From Paramacrobiotus metropolitanus (lineage: Eukaryota > Tardigrada > Eutardigrada > Parachela > Macrobiotidae), in the NCBI RefSeq assembly GCF_019649055.1, contig NW_026570237.1, positions 806,001 to 870,000 on the forward strand: 64,000 nt of DNA, given 5' to 3'. Below are positions 11,612 through 22,898 of the stretch, piece after piece. The notes below the pieces were generated by a model. It did no database searches and had not been told where the DNA came from. It was given only the letters and a program-made list of their open reading frames with translations. How positions within the stretch are numbered: the first letter of the stretch is position 1; each line of letters opens with the position of its first letter. The position numbers and the translations under genes are program-made.

Positions 11612-12662
11612 TTACAGGAAAATTTTAAAATTCCATGACCCAAAGTGCACTATTGCACGTGTCTTCACAGACAGATAACGACTGCTGCTCGACAGCAACA
11701 CGATTTTCTCCGGATGTCGTGTTTCGTTGTGCTTGAGCATGGAAATGGCCAGCACAAATCCCAGCTGGCATTCCTCACATTTATGCTTAAAATCCTCATA
11801 CGCGGTGCGATTCCGCGGCCTGACACAGCGCGGGCTCGGTATGCCGGCCGCCCTCCGTTCCGCCCGCTTCCTCTCGAACTTCTCTCTGTTGACGCCGAGA
11901 TGCACCCATCTTTTGTGGTAGTACAAAGTGTGCCGACTGGAAAACATCTGCTGGCATTCATCGCACTGTGTCCGCACTTTGGGCTTCAAGTATGGATTTC
12001 TCCCCAAATGCATGGTACTTCTACTGTAATGCATGCTGGCGTAATTTTTGAGGTCCGGAACTGGTCCAACACACTGCGCAGCACCGCGTGCGGCAGGACA
12101 ATCAGCGACCGTGTTTGTTTTGTGGGGATCACATTCTCCAAAAACACCCGGCGGCGATGCAGCGGATTACGGAGCACTGGGAGTCTGGGAGCATCAGTGC
12201 GCGGAATGCCAGGTGAAGTTCAAAACACGCCGGAAAATGGAGTTTTACATCAAGGCGCAGCATAAAGGCTTCCAGTGTTGGAAGTGCGCCAGGGTGTTCT
12301 ACAACTCGGTACATTTCGGGAATCATGTTGTGGAGCACAGCGTTAACGGTCAGTATCCGTGTTCAGCGTGTGCTAAGGTATTGCCGGAATATCCCGCCGT
12401 GAACAATTATTATCGGAAGTGTCATGATGCCACGCGCATGAAGCCGTGCAGCTTGTGTGAGACGGCGTGTATTGGTGAAAAACCAGTTCGACGAGCATAT
12501 GGCGACGCGCCATGGCACTGTAAACGATACCGATGGAAATACGGAGAATACCGCAGCACGAAAACGACGAATATATCCAAACGGGGAAACTGCAGTTTTT
12601 CTGGGAAGATAATAATAGAACAGATTAACAACAGAATAATAATTCCATTAAAAGCTGCGTGG

Positions 12663-14206
12663 CTGGATCACCTTGAGGGTGGTGAGGAGGCCGACGTAGT
12701 CGCGCAGCATCTCGGCCAGGACGTAGTGGATACTAGATATGGCATATGTAGTAGTTGATGATGCCCTGCTCAGAGTACACCAAGTCGATCTTCTCCTCCG
12801 TCTCCGCCAGCGCCCGCTCCTCGCAGATGGCCAGCATCGCCGCGCTCTTCGCGCACATCCCCGTCGCGCTCGCCAACTCTGCACAGTTAATTCACAAATT
12901 AATCAATAATAATTTATTCAAAAAATTAATAATTATAAATCCAACGCAAACGAATCAATTACTTAAATATTCCAAATTTAAATGGAATAAAAACGAATTA
13001 AATAGATCGAAAAATGCATCAATAAATGAATAATTTTAAAAACTAATCCGAAATATAATTCAACCAAATTATTTCAATCAATATCACACGTAATATCGCC
13101 GATAAAACAAATCTGAATTTACTGAAATAGTTAAAATTTATTGAACTGGTTAAAAATTCAGCCATCAAATGAGGTAAAATTAATTAACTGTCCGACAAAT
13201 TAACATTGTACACAGTTGACAGTTCCCTTCTCATGTTAACTGGGACAGATTGTTCATCCAAAATAAATCGAACAAATTCTGATGAAAATTTTTTGCAATA
13301 AAAATAGTAAATAAAAATCTTCGCACCGGAAGCGCCGTCCTGCGCGGTGCTGTCGCCCTTGGACATCTTGACTTTGGCCATCCCGGCCACGCTTCTCGGG
13401 AGCGGCGACACGAAGCGGCCAACGTGGACGTGCTTCTCCTGCAGCTTCTCGTGCAGGCCCAAGAAGCCGCTGAAGCGGCGCAGCACGGAGAACTAGCGGC
13501 GCCGGAAGACGGCGCTGGTTTCGGTGCTGACTTTGTACTGCGCGGATGCGTTCAGGCTCTCGTTCACCTTCTGCGGCTCGCTCACCGTGATCGCCACAAA
13601 CTTATTTCCTCCTCCTCTGTAACCTGTTAAAGCAATTTAACTGCTATTTTTTATTTTTATTGATTATTTCTGATTTCATAGAAAATCCCCCATGAAAACC
13701 AGAACAAAAACAGAAAAAATCAAAAATATTAATAAATCTTGCTTTATACAAAATATTAAATAAATACTTTAAACCTGATTTCTTACAACATTTCGCCAGG
13801 ATAAATAAATCAAACAAGTATTTCTGTCGTAATTTAAGTAAGCATGAACCTGTTTTATTCAGAACACGCTGTCTAAATATTGCAAACAAATCAACCGATA
13901 ATAATCATAATATGCAGACGATTAAAACATAAAATTTACATTGTACAACTTACGATGCGTTTGGGCGCTGCGTAGGGCTCCTCGCGGTCGCGCTCGGTGG
14001 AGCTGGAGTAGGAGACGTAGTTGCTCTGGAGACGGTGAGCGACGTCTGAGAGGCGTCGTCGCGGTCGGCCTCCTCGCGACTCTGTCTCTTCCGGCCCACA
14101 TCGATCTTCCTGAAGTCCGGCGGCGTCATATCGCTGCCGCCGCCGAAGGGGTTGCTACGGCCCGCAGCGAATTCATCGCTCGGAGTGGTTTCCTACGGGA
14201 AAGCAG
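12663..14206 (-). pseudogene. SNX1/2-like sorting nexin, upstream exons (PX and BAR start)
   Basis: Three minus-strand blocks follow sorting-nexin order. An N-terminal exon (about 14206-13951, RSNPFGGGSDMTPPDF, GTAAGT donor) is followed by a PX-domain exon (about 13625-13319, ITVSEPQKVNESLNA, then RRFSGFLGLHEKLQEKHVHV and AGMAKVKMSKGDS). The third is the start of the BAR domain (12890-12663, CAKSAAMLAICEERAL, EEKIDLVYSEQ, LAEMLRDYVGLL). Family function is retromer-associated endosome tubulation via PX-BAR. The PX exon has an in-frame TAG where relatives have Glu before FSV.RRFS. The BAR exon has an inserted segment that shifts frame. The BAR continuation lies 4.2 kb away at 8.23-8.43 kb. This is a pseudogene; a functional copy probably exists elsewhere. 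Confidence 0.75.
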
Positions 14207-15150
14207 GCGAGGAAATCAATCACGATCTGCTTTAATCGTTTCTTCACAGTCAACACTGGCCGAAGCTAATAATATGTCCATGCACTGCACGCTGCACTGT
14301 ACCTTGACACAACAGGGAAACGCGCAGGTGAACCCCGTTTAAACCACGCCAGTTGCTCCTTTTCTCGTTTTCATTGTATTTCGTTCCAGTAAACAGTTAA
14401 ACGGCCTTTCCTATGCAGATTCACCGAAGAAATCTTTTAGAAAATAAAAACACACGTTTAGAGCAGACTGGAACATGTCTTCATCGGGTTCAGGTTTATT
14501 AAAGTCGCTATCCGTAAATGCTTGTGTGCCTTGCGTCCGTCCGACATCTGTGCCAACTGCCAGCCAAGTTAGCCAACTCACGAAATCGACTCTCAAGCAG
14601 TCAAAGCTGCTTAAAAAAGATTTGTCTCACTCAATCCGTGATTTGCGATAAGCCGCCGATCTCCAACTTCAGAAAGCACATTAAAAATTAAAATATTAAT
14701 TATCTTAAAAATCAACACTCAAAACGGAAAAAATAATGATTTGAGCTGCCCCGTTTACCACGTACGGTATCAAGTACGTACGTAGTACACGTACGTAGTT
14801 CTACGTGCTACGCAGCTGCCCTGGTTTTTTATTGAAGCGTTTGTGTACTGTTGTACGTCGAGCGCTCAAATACGTTTGCAGCGCCCAATCGCAGCTTCCG
14901 TCCATTGTTCTCACTAATCTTCTCAGCTGTAAGTACTGCAGTGAGTGACTATGTGAGAATGTGCTTCACACGGTGAGTCGGTGAAGCGGGTTTTATCGTG
15001 ATGTTGAAATCTCGCCGATGCAGTTGCACTTTCACTTGTGAGTTTTAGAAGACCGTTGCACTTGCCACAAACCGGAGTTCCTTGGGCAGTCTTGATCTGG
15101 ATGCGTAATTTCGTCTGAGGAGCCCGCTACACGGTGTACCACGACCCGCG
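14207..15150. other. No gene recognised
   Basis: It contains a run of overlapping ACGTAC/GTACGTAGT words (14760-14815). No supported exon was found. Confidence 0.4.
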
Positions 15151-16554
15151 ATGTGGTTTCCGCTGAAACGTCCAACGTCTCAGGACGACCCAGCTCCGTC
15201 GAAAAAGCACCACGCAGCGCGAGAAGCTGAACCAAAACCGTTTCTTTTGATCATGGAAATCGGTGAGTAGAGTGCAGGGCTGCCACAGTCAGTATTACTC
15301 GAAAAATTTGTCTGTTTTTTAAGAAAATAGAATTTACGCAAGGCACTACTACTTTTCTCAGGCCGCGTTTTAGTTCAGCCATTAATAAGGAGAATGCCTC
15401 TGCTGCTCCGAAGTACGATTTTTCCAGCCAAAGGAAGATTGCATTTCGGCTGTTTTCGTAATATCTGAACTTTAATGGCTGTGTATCGTTAATGGTGATT
15501 AATAAATTTATTTGCGATTAAAAATTGGAAATTCTGGTTTAGAAAAACGTCAAGCTTTCAAAACATTCGAAGAGTTCCCGGAAATCCTGCGCTCTGGAGA
15601 ACCACGAATCGCGGAGGACGTTCTGACATCAGTGTATGCGCATCGGGATTTCGAAGACTTCGTCAAACGGGGCCGTCCTGTGGCTACGAAGTTCCACCCG
15701 ACTACCTACAGCTCTCTGATCCAGTCATACGAATATAAATGGAAACCAGCGGACGATCTGGTTATTATGGAAGGAGAGCGTGCCAAGCGGACCGCCTGCG
15801 AATCAAAAATCGAGTAAGTGTGATATCACTTTAAATTATTTTATGATCTAATCAGGAATCTACAAGGAGAAACTATTTCATGTGGCCAATAATGTACTTA
15901 AATGTTTAATACTTCAAGGCCGAAACATGCCAATCAGCTATTTTTTACGCATTTATTAATTTTACCGATTTACACGGTGCAAACATTGGTTGTGATTTAG
16001 ATTTTCTCTTTTCGCAGGCAGGTTGCAGTGGCTGTGCTAGTTAACAGCGTCAATATTTTGATCGATTTTTTAATCTAGGTCGGTCCAGGACGCCCATCAG
16101 GCTTGTGGACTGAGTTTTTACGTGATGGACGATGTGTCCGAAAAGACCGGCCCTCCTGCCGGCGGCAGCAGCCTGGAATTGGATAACAATGGTATGCTAG
16201 TTTGCGAAACAATTATTTGGATTTGAAAGTAGTACTTAGTTGTGATTAATCAGTAATTGTTAAACCGATTAATGCAATATTATGCTAATTATTGCGATGT
16301 ATTTTTGCCCGTTATTATTGTAAATTATTAAGATCATTACTCTAATTTAATTTACGGTATTTGTTCTTCGTTTTTGGTGATTATGTAGTCTTGTGCGCGC
16401 CTGGCTTTATCGGGCGATCGATTTTATTTCCCGCCGATTATTAATTATTTAGTTGTGCAGCGAAGTATAATCACGACTGGAGCTTACGCAGAGTTCTACT
16501 TAACTTTATGGATTTCTTTGCGTAGATGAGGGATTACCGGAGGACGGAGACTGA
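15151..16554 (+). CDS. Small unrecognised gene, copy 2 (+ strand)
   Basis: Four exons join cleanly: 15151-15262, 15543-15813 (271 nt), 16079-16191 (113 nt) and 16526-16554. All junctions are GT-AG, with phases 1, 2 and 1. They give a 174-residue product. It starts MWFPLKRPTSQDDPAPSKK, continues with KTFEEFPEILRSGEPRI and KFHPTTYSSLIQSYEYKWK, and ends GLPEDGD. The last exon is cut short compared with 5474-5571 and 6579-6781, where GLPEIER continues. A small indel after GLPE creates the early stop, so this copy may be C-terminally truncated. The family is unknown to me. The charged, soluble sequence has no signal peptide or membrane helix. It is the inverted counterpart of the gene at 6.6-8.1 kb. 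Confidence 0.6.
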
Positions 16555-16938
16555 GCATGCCCGCTCTTCTCATTTGGATTTTCAGTTGATTAAAACCATT
16601 TCCATCAGTTGATGTTTTGTTACGAGTAGTTTAGTTTAGTGTTTGCCAACTCCGTTAGAGAAATACCACTTGTAACAACGACCTGGGGCGGCTGCCTTTT
16701 CTTGACGCTTTTTTCCTGTTTTCGGCAATGGCCACGTCTTAGATTAAAAAGCAGCGTTGGCACACACTAATAATTAGTGCTGATATTTGTCGGACTCCAT
16801 AATTCCAACAGCAGCCGATTACAATTACCGAAAGCAGTTCAGTTGCTCCGCTGTACTTGTATTCAAACACCAAACGAAAGACGATATTTTTTCCAACAAA
16901 AAAAATCTAACAACATCGCCGTGATCAACCTCCACAAC

Positions 16939-19103
16939 CTAACGTTGCAATCTCTTTCTTTTCGCAATATTAGTAATTTTTCCCGGTACTTTACGTGGCC
17001 GCTTCGGGTTCTTCTTCGAATGCTTCAGCCGCTTTCCCGGTTTCTTTGGAGATTCATTTCTAAAACCCGACTCAATTTTATGAGCACCCTCCGTTGAAAT
17101 GGACACAGCGGCTTTCTGCTTGAGCAATTCCATCGTGTCTTCGATATTTGCTGGCGAAAGTGTGACAATTTCTTTCAAAGCCGCCTCCACATCCGCAAAC
17201 TGTCTATTGAATATTTCTTCAACAGAAGGCGGAACGCGGTCCGGGACAATTTTCTCGGTTTTCAGCGACTTGCAAATTTCGCTCGGATCAAAAGGGAAAA
17301 TGCCGGCGTGCCGGAATTCGGCAACCAAAGTGGTTTCCAGATTAAACAATGGCAGCATTTCCACGAGATGTAGAGCAAAGCTTCGACTGCCCACCTAAAA
17401 TTTATAACGAAATTTGGTATTCGTTATTCCTGGGGATGATACTATATCCAAGAAAAAAACATATGTCGAAACTGTACCCCATACGAAGTATTTAAAATTT
17501 TGGTCAATGATTCATTATTTTCTCGGCATTTTACTGTATTAGATGCTTACTTGCGGAGACGGAGTAGGCATATACTCATTCAAGCGCTTTTTAACCGGCT
17601 CAAATGCGCGGACATCTAGGGACTGGAGATAACTGGTTTGGCCCGCTGGCCAACAGACGAATTTAATATCCATACTGCCCGCAGCGCACTCCAAAAGCAT
17701 TTCGAGATTGTTGAGGTAGGAAAATTGTCCATCGACAAAAATAACGTTCTACACGCACAGAAATCAATCAATCTTTACTGACATGATTAATGCCGCTGTT
17801 AATTTTGTAGAAACTTTTGTTTGCCTTTTTCGCTTGCATATTAGGAAAGACTTCAGCGCGGACATAGTCAGCAAATGTTTCCGGGTCCATTCCTCTGGAC
17901 TCGGTGGACGCGATGTAGCAGCGGTCGGCAGTTCCCGCGATCTGCGAAGGAAGGTGCTGAACGTCAGGAAAAACGAGTAGCGGCCGCAGAACTTTTCCAT
18001 CCGCCCTTCCACAGAACACCGTCGTCACCACTTCCTGATCCGCGCCATCAACATGGGAGAGATCCTTTTCTGCAATCGGTGGAACACATGCCTTTTCTGT
18101 GTTTTCTGGCAGGGGAAAAACGCTTTCGTCCAAACTGAAGAGTCCCCGGGGATCGGAGAGATATCCGTACGCGTGCAGGTCACTGAGCGTCGTCACCCAT
18201 TTTGTGCAATTCTCCACGGTCCACTCTCTATCACCTTTGCGTTCCTTTCCTATAATCTCAATTCTTGAAGTAATTTCCGGATGCCGTTGATGGAATGACC
18301 GGATGTACATGTCCGACATGCACGCCAGCGGAATGCCTAAAAAGAAACGTCAATAAAAGTTAAACTGTAACGCACGGGTTTGGGTTAGCCGCAGTAAAGC
18401 ACGCCACGCTACCACGTAACAGCTACAGAACCAGCTAGTGTGGCCATTGCACTACGATAATACATCTGTAATAATCTGCGCAGTCTGTTTTATTATTTCG
18501 CTGGCACACTCACGATTACTAGTAAGTACTCGTACATCTCTTCCTGGACGGACTTATATCAACCCAAATTAAACAAAAGAACTTCCTAAACATGTTACTT
18601 TTTCTTAGCACTAAAGGCAGTTACTGTAATTCTCGGTCACTTCACAAAAATGCCAAAGACATAAAATCTAGAAAAAATTACAAAATACCTTTTTCCAGCG
18701 CTGTGAGTTCCACCACTTTCCGGAAGATTGTCTTGTCCAGGGGGACTCCCATCTTCTCCAAGCGCACCAGTACATCAGCAAAACAACTCTCCTCAGCATC
18801 GGAAAACTTTCTGGTTTGGTATCCAGCAACACCAGCGTGCTCCCCTTTCAGCTTGTAGCGTAACGTAGTTCTTTCAACTCCAAACTGTCGGGCTGCCAGC
18901 GTCACTGGCATTCCATCTCTACACGCCCGTATAGCTGCCTCCATCTTCGTTCCTTTTGGCAGCTCTTCCCTCTGGCATGGAAACCCAACAGTTGGCGAAT
19001 CGCTGTCGTTATTCGATGGCAAAGGGCAACAATCAGTATCAGAACATCCGACTGATCCAGTAGACAGGCTGTCATCAGGATACTTCTCAGTACTCTGAGA
19101 CAT
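16939..19103 (-). CDS. Pogo/Tigger-like DDE transposase gene T1 (526 aa)
   Basis: Exons 19103-18689, 18336-17825, 17748-17551 and 17394-16939 assemble into 526 uninterrupted codons. An N-terminal psq/CENP-B-like helix-turn-helix (RACRDGMPVTLAARQFGVER, then TTLRYKL) precedes a DDE_1 catalytic core. The core has LFSLDESVF (first Asp), NVIFVDGQFSYL (second Asp) and SLDVRAFEPVK (third Asp). A Lys/Arg-rich tail (residues about 470-526) resembles a nuclear localisation signal. The junction after exon 2 reads AAG|GC, a GC-AG intron. Pogo elements usually lack introns, and no inverted repeats were seen around the gene, so a retained host gene is possible. It faces its paralogue T2 head to head 545 bp away. 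The second motif is DGQ rather than the usual DGH, so activity is uncertain. Confidence 0.75.
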
Positions 19104-19647
19104 GGCGCGAAAAAGGGAACAGATCGAAAAGGGGAAGGAAAGACATCAAAGTGCGATATCTAGAAATTCTGTGTTAAAATACCAAACAGGACAATTTTCC
19201 ACAAGCATCAAAATCAAACAGAGAAATGGTGATCCTTGATGTTAGCGAAAAAATAAGTTTATGTTTATTTTGATTTTTGAGCATTTTAAATGCTGCAGCT
19301 GACTGACCATGAGATGAGGAGCAGAAGTTCAGCGGAATGTGTTGCAAGGTAAGACCGCCACACGCCGGGGAGGATGCCCATTGAGGAAATGCCTCAGCAT
19401 GCCTTACACCCTGCGTTACTGCGTACAAGCGGCTGGCACTAGTAATCCAACCAATCATTCTGAAAAAATTTCTTGGTTGCTAACAGTTAGCAACTTAGCA
19501 GCTAGCAACTTAGCAGCTAACAGCTGCTAACTTGCTCTTTTTATATTTTTAACTTTAAAGTATTTCGATTTTAGAAGCATATGTGACATATCTCTTTATC
19601 TCTTTCTTGAAGCTTCTCTTTATTGTGTTCATTGACATTCGTCTGCC
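19104..19647. promoter_or_regulatory. Shared 5' spacer between T1 and T2
   Basis: The 544 bp between the two divergent start codons should hold both promoters. A cluster of TTAGCAGCTA/AACTTAGCAGC words at 19487-19530 includes the small hairpin TTAGCAGCT-AAC-AGCTGCTAA. No TATA box or transposon end is clear. The call of a bidirectional promoter rests only on gene arrangement. Confidence 0.35.
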
Positions 19648-21779
19648 ATGTCTCAAGATGTCGAGGAGTATTCTGATGATTCCGTTTCTGCCGGATATTG
19701 CGATAATGACGAGTCGGGCTTGCCATCAAATGATGACGATTCCTTGGCTGTTGGAAATCAAAACCAGAAGGACGAAGTATCAGAAAAAACGAGGATGGAA
19801 GCAGCTATACGCGCTTGTAACAGTGGAGTGCCATTGACAAGGGCCGCACGACAGTTTGGGGTGGCAAGGGCCACGTTATTTTACAAGCTGCGAGGGGAAC
19901 ACTCCGGTGTTCGTGGAGCTCAGTCTAGGAAGTTTTCGGATTCAGAAGAGGATCATTTTGCGGAAGTGCTTGTGAATATGGCGAAGATTGGGGTTCCCTT
20001 GGACAAGGCAATCTTCCGAAAAGTGGTGGAAATAGCTGCGATAAAGAAAGGTATTTGAATTGAAGCTTCTCGTCTGCGTGGTGTATCGTACCGTGCAGTC
20101 GCGTGCACGTACCAACAAATTATTCATTTTGTAAACTTTTGTTTCTTCGACTCATATTATTTAATAATAATTACTGGAATATATTGCTTAATTTTTGAAT
20201 AATAAAACGCTGAAATATATTTCTTCAGTATTTATTAATAATAAAAAATAATTCGCAGTTCTCAGCTTTACGCATTTAAATGGAAATGATTTGAGGCTGT
20301 GAATTACTGTACATCTCTTACTTCTTACCATTCACTCTGTGGGGAATGTTCGCAAAAATCAATGGGCACTCTAGACTGTTTTTAGGCTTTGCAAAAGAAA
20401 AAGCGAACATGTCGTCCGCCTGGCATCGGTTATTCCTACGGCGGCATCCTGAAATTCACCTAAGAAGCACAAAAGGAAAACATCCGAGGGAAGTGAAAAA
20501 TGGAAAGATCAGAAAATGGACCGTGGAGCGCTGCACAAAATGGGTGACGACGCTCAGTGAACTGCACGCGTACGGATATCTCTCCGATTCCCGGGGACTC
20601 TTCAGTTTGGACGAATGCGTTTTCATGCTGCCAGAAAACACCGAAAACGCATGTACTCCACGGAGCGAAGAAGAGGATCTCTCCCTAGTTGATGGCGCGC
20701 ATCAGGGAATGGTGACGGCGCTGTTCTGTGGAAGAGCGGACGGATTAGTTTTGCGGCCACTGTTAATATTTCCTGACGTCCAGCACCTGCCTTCGCAGAT
20801 CGCCGGAACCGCGGACCGCTGCTACATCGCTTCCACCGAGTCCGGAGGAATGGACCCGGAAACGTTTGCTGACTATGTTCGCGCGGAAGTCTTTCCCAAT
20901 CTGCAAGCGCAAAAGGCAAGTTATTTTTATGAGAGATTTTTATAGTTGTGTCAGAACAATTTTATTGATTGAGTATATTGATTATATTTTTAATTTGTTG
21001 ATTTTTTTTATGCTTTTAGAATGTTATTTTTGTCGGTGGGCATTTTTCCTACCTCAACAATCTCGAGTTCCTTCTGGAGTGCGCGGCTAGTGATAAGGAC
21101 ATCAAAGTAGTGCGTTTTCCAGTGCGCCTTCTAACTCAGCTGCTTCCCGTCGATGTTAGGGCGTTTGAACCGGTTGAAGAACGCTGTCGAGACTACCTGT
21201 GTTCTGCAGCAGTAAGTTGTAAAGAATTTGACGTTTCGTTTTCGAGTACTGCTCCCTGTCTGCATTTGTAACAGTTATAATCTTTAAAATTGATTATAAT
21301 GAATAATCACTTTTGCTGGTGAATTCTAGGTTGACCATGAGCAGAGTTTCGCCCTTCAGCTTGTGGAAACGCTGCCTCAATTTAATCTGGAAAACAGCTT
21401 GATTTCTGAGTTTCGGCAAGCGGGTATTTTCCCTTTTGAGCCGAGTGAAATTTGCAAATCGCTGGATGCAAAAGAAACAGCACCGGAGCGCACTGCTCCT
21501 TCTGCTGAGGAATTGTTTAGCAGACAATTCGCAGCTGTCGAGGAGAATTTGAACGCGATTTGTACTCTCGCTCCGGCAGATGTACAAGAAGCTATGGAAT
21601 TGCTCCGAACGAAAGTCGCTGCCAGTGTTTCAACGGAGCATGTTGCAGAAACCACAGCGAATGTCGAAGATGTTTTACTTGTATCTCCAAAAAGACCGCC
21701 AAAGAACACCTCCAAGAGAACACGGAAAGCAGTGGAGGAAACTGGTGGCTCTCAGAAAAAGAAGCGATTGAGAAGGTGA
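19648..21779 (+). CDS. Pogo/Tigger-like transposase-derived gene T2 (524 aa)
   Basis: Exons 19648-20050, 20386-20915, 21020-21211 and 21330-21779 give 524 uninterrupted codons with the same four-exon plan and phases as T1. The N-terminal helix-turn-helix reads IRACNSGVPLTRAARQFGVA. The core has LFSLDECVF, then NVIFVGGHFSYL, where Gly replaces the second catalytic Asp (codon 21035-21037), and PVDVRAFEPV. Exon 2 ends AAG|GCAAGT, a textbook GC-AG donor. The C-terminus is Lys/Arg-rich (SKRTRKA, KKKRLRR). Loss of one catalytic residue in an otherwise open frame suggests a DNA-binding protein derived from a transposase rather than an active enzyme. It pairs head to head with T1. Confidence 0.75.
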
Positions 21780-22898
21780 TTAGAGCGCGTGGTCAATGTT
21801 TTTGCTGGAATAAGTGTCGTCTTGATTGAGCGAGTTTAACCAGCGCAGTACTCCCGATAACTTTTCGTCCGGTTTACTTGAGACGAAATCTCCGATACTG
21901 CAGTAATGTGGGGCTTCTGCGTATGAACAGTTTGGAACCGTTTCGAAAATTTACAGTACTTTGTACTGACTGTACAGTAGTACGAAAATAATTATTGATA
22001 CTTTTCGGTATGCTACACTGTTGTTGGGAAATTGAGACGTCAGTTGTGATCATAACCGGTTTGCGGGTTACTTGTACAAACGCAACCGCTGGAAAGGATC
22101 AAAACGATAAACTGCTTTTTTTGTGGAAGTTACTGTGTCGTTCGACGTTATGGTCCACATGCCGTTTTGTAATTCAGCTGTGTTTTTGTCACTGTGTTTA
22201 TGCAACGAGGTCTTTTCTACTGTATGTACTTCTGGAGCAGCTTTTGATATGCACAAATAAAACTTCTGTTCACAAGAAGAAGCTAGAAGTCTTCACACTG
22301 TTCCTGCATTCCTGTTCGTTTCTGAGAACTTAATATCGGCACACAAAAGTAAACTTTTTCTTGACAATAGTCATCCATGCAAGAAAAGTGAAAACTGTAC
22401 AGATAATTGCCAAGGGCAGAGGTAAATTGGCAGTAAAACCGTGACGTCTGACTAAATAATTTTGTGGTTAAGAATTAAATTATGGCCACAATTCGCTCAT
22501 GCATCCGCTACGGTAAGTCCATAGGTAAGTCCCTCGGTGCCGGACTTTGTCCAGCAGATACAGTTGCATCCGACAGTGCCGGTGGCTTTGTATCGCTCAG
22601 CTTACGGAGGAAACTTACCACGATAACTATGGCAGCAATCTACAATTAAGCATAATTAATCAGATGCACAATTAATCCGCATAATTAATCAGACTTTATA
22701 AAAGACATGATTAGTACGTGAGTACAGTACATACGGGATGTATTGTACTCGGTACTGATTGAACAGTAATGTACATGGTACGTCCCTGAAAACGTTAACT
22801 TTTAAAGGTTTTTTCGTGGTGTAGCATTACACAGTGTAATATGCATGTGGACGTACCGTATGTATGTTAAAAGATCAAAATTACCGGCACATCTCATT
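21780..22898. other. No gene recognised
   Basis: A plus-strand frame at 21995-22333 is Cys/Leu/Phe-rich but has no family or splice support. GTAC-rich sequence is frequent at 22720-22790. Nothing else was recognised. Confidence 0.4.

Larger units (their letters stand above)
8465..12560 (-). pseudogene. PRDM9-like gene A, rearranged and lacking its SET exons
   Basis: Minus-strand pieces follow the family order: knuckle exon 11172-11032 (141 nt, C-x2-C-x7-C-x2-H, then SVASLPSILYLD), acidic exon about 10312-10083 (PNFLPPDN motif), half-finger exon 10014-9698, and finger exon from 9334 (fingers 1-6 intact to 8594, then a stop and a frame slip, fading at about 8465). Both PR/SET exons are missing; plus-strand VWD sequence occupies their place. 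The fingers that should follow lie elsewhere. The equivalents of fingers 10-12 are on the plus strand at about 12180-12480, and the terminal fingers are on the minus strand at 12034-11612. Closest relative in the window is gene F. An inversion plus a deletion or insertion explains the order. It is unlikely to make a functional protein. Confidence 0.75.
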
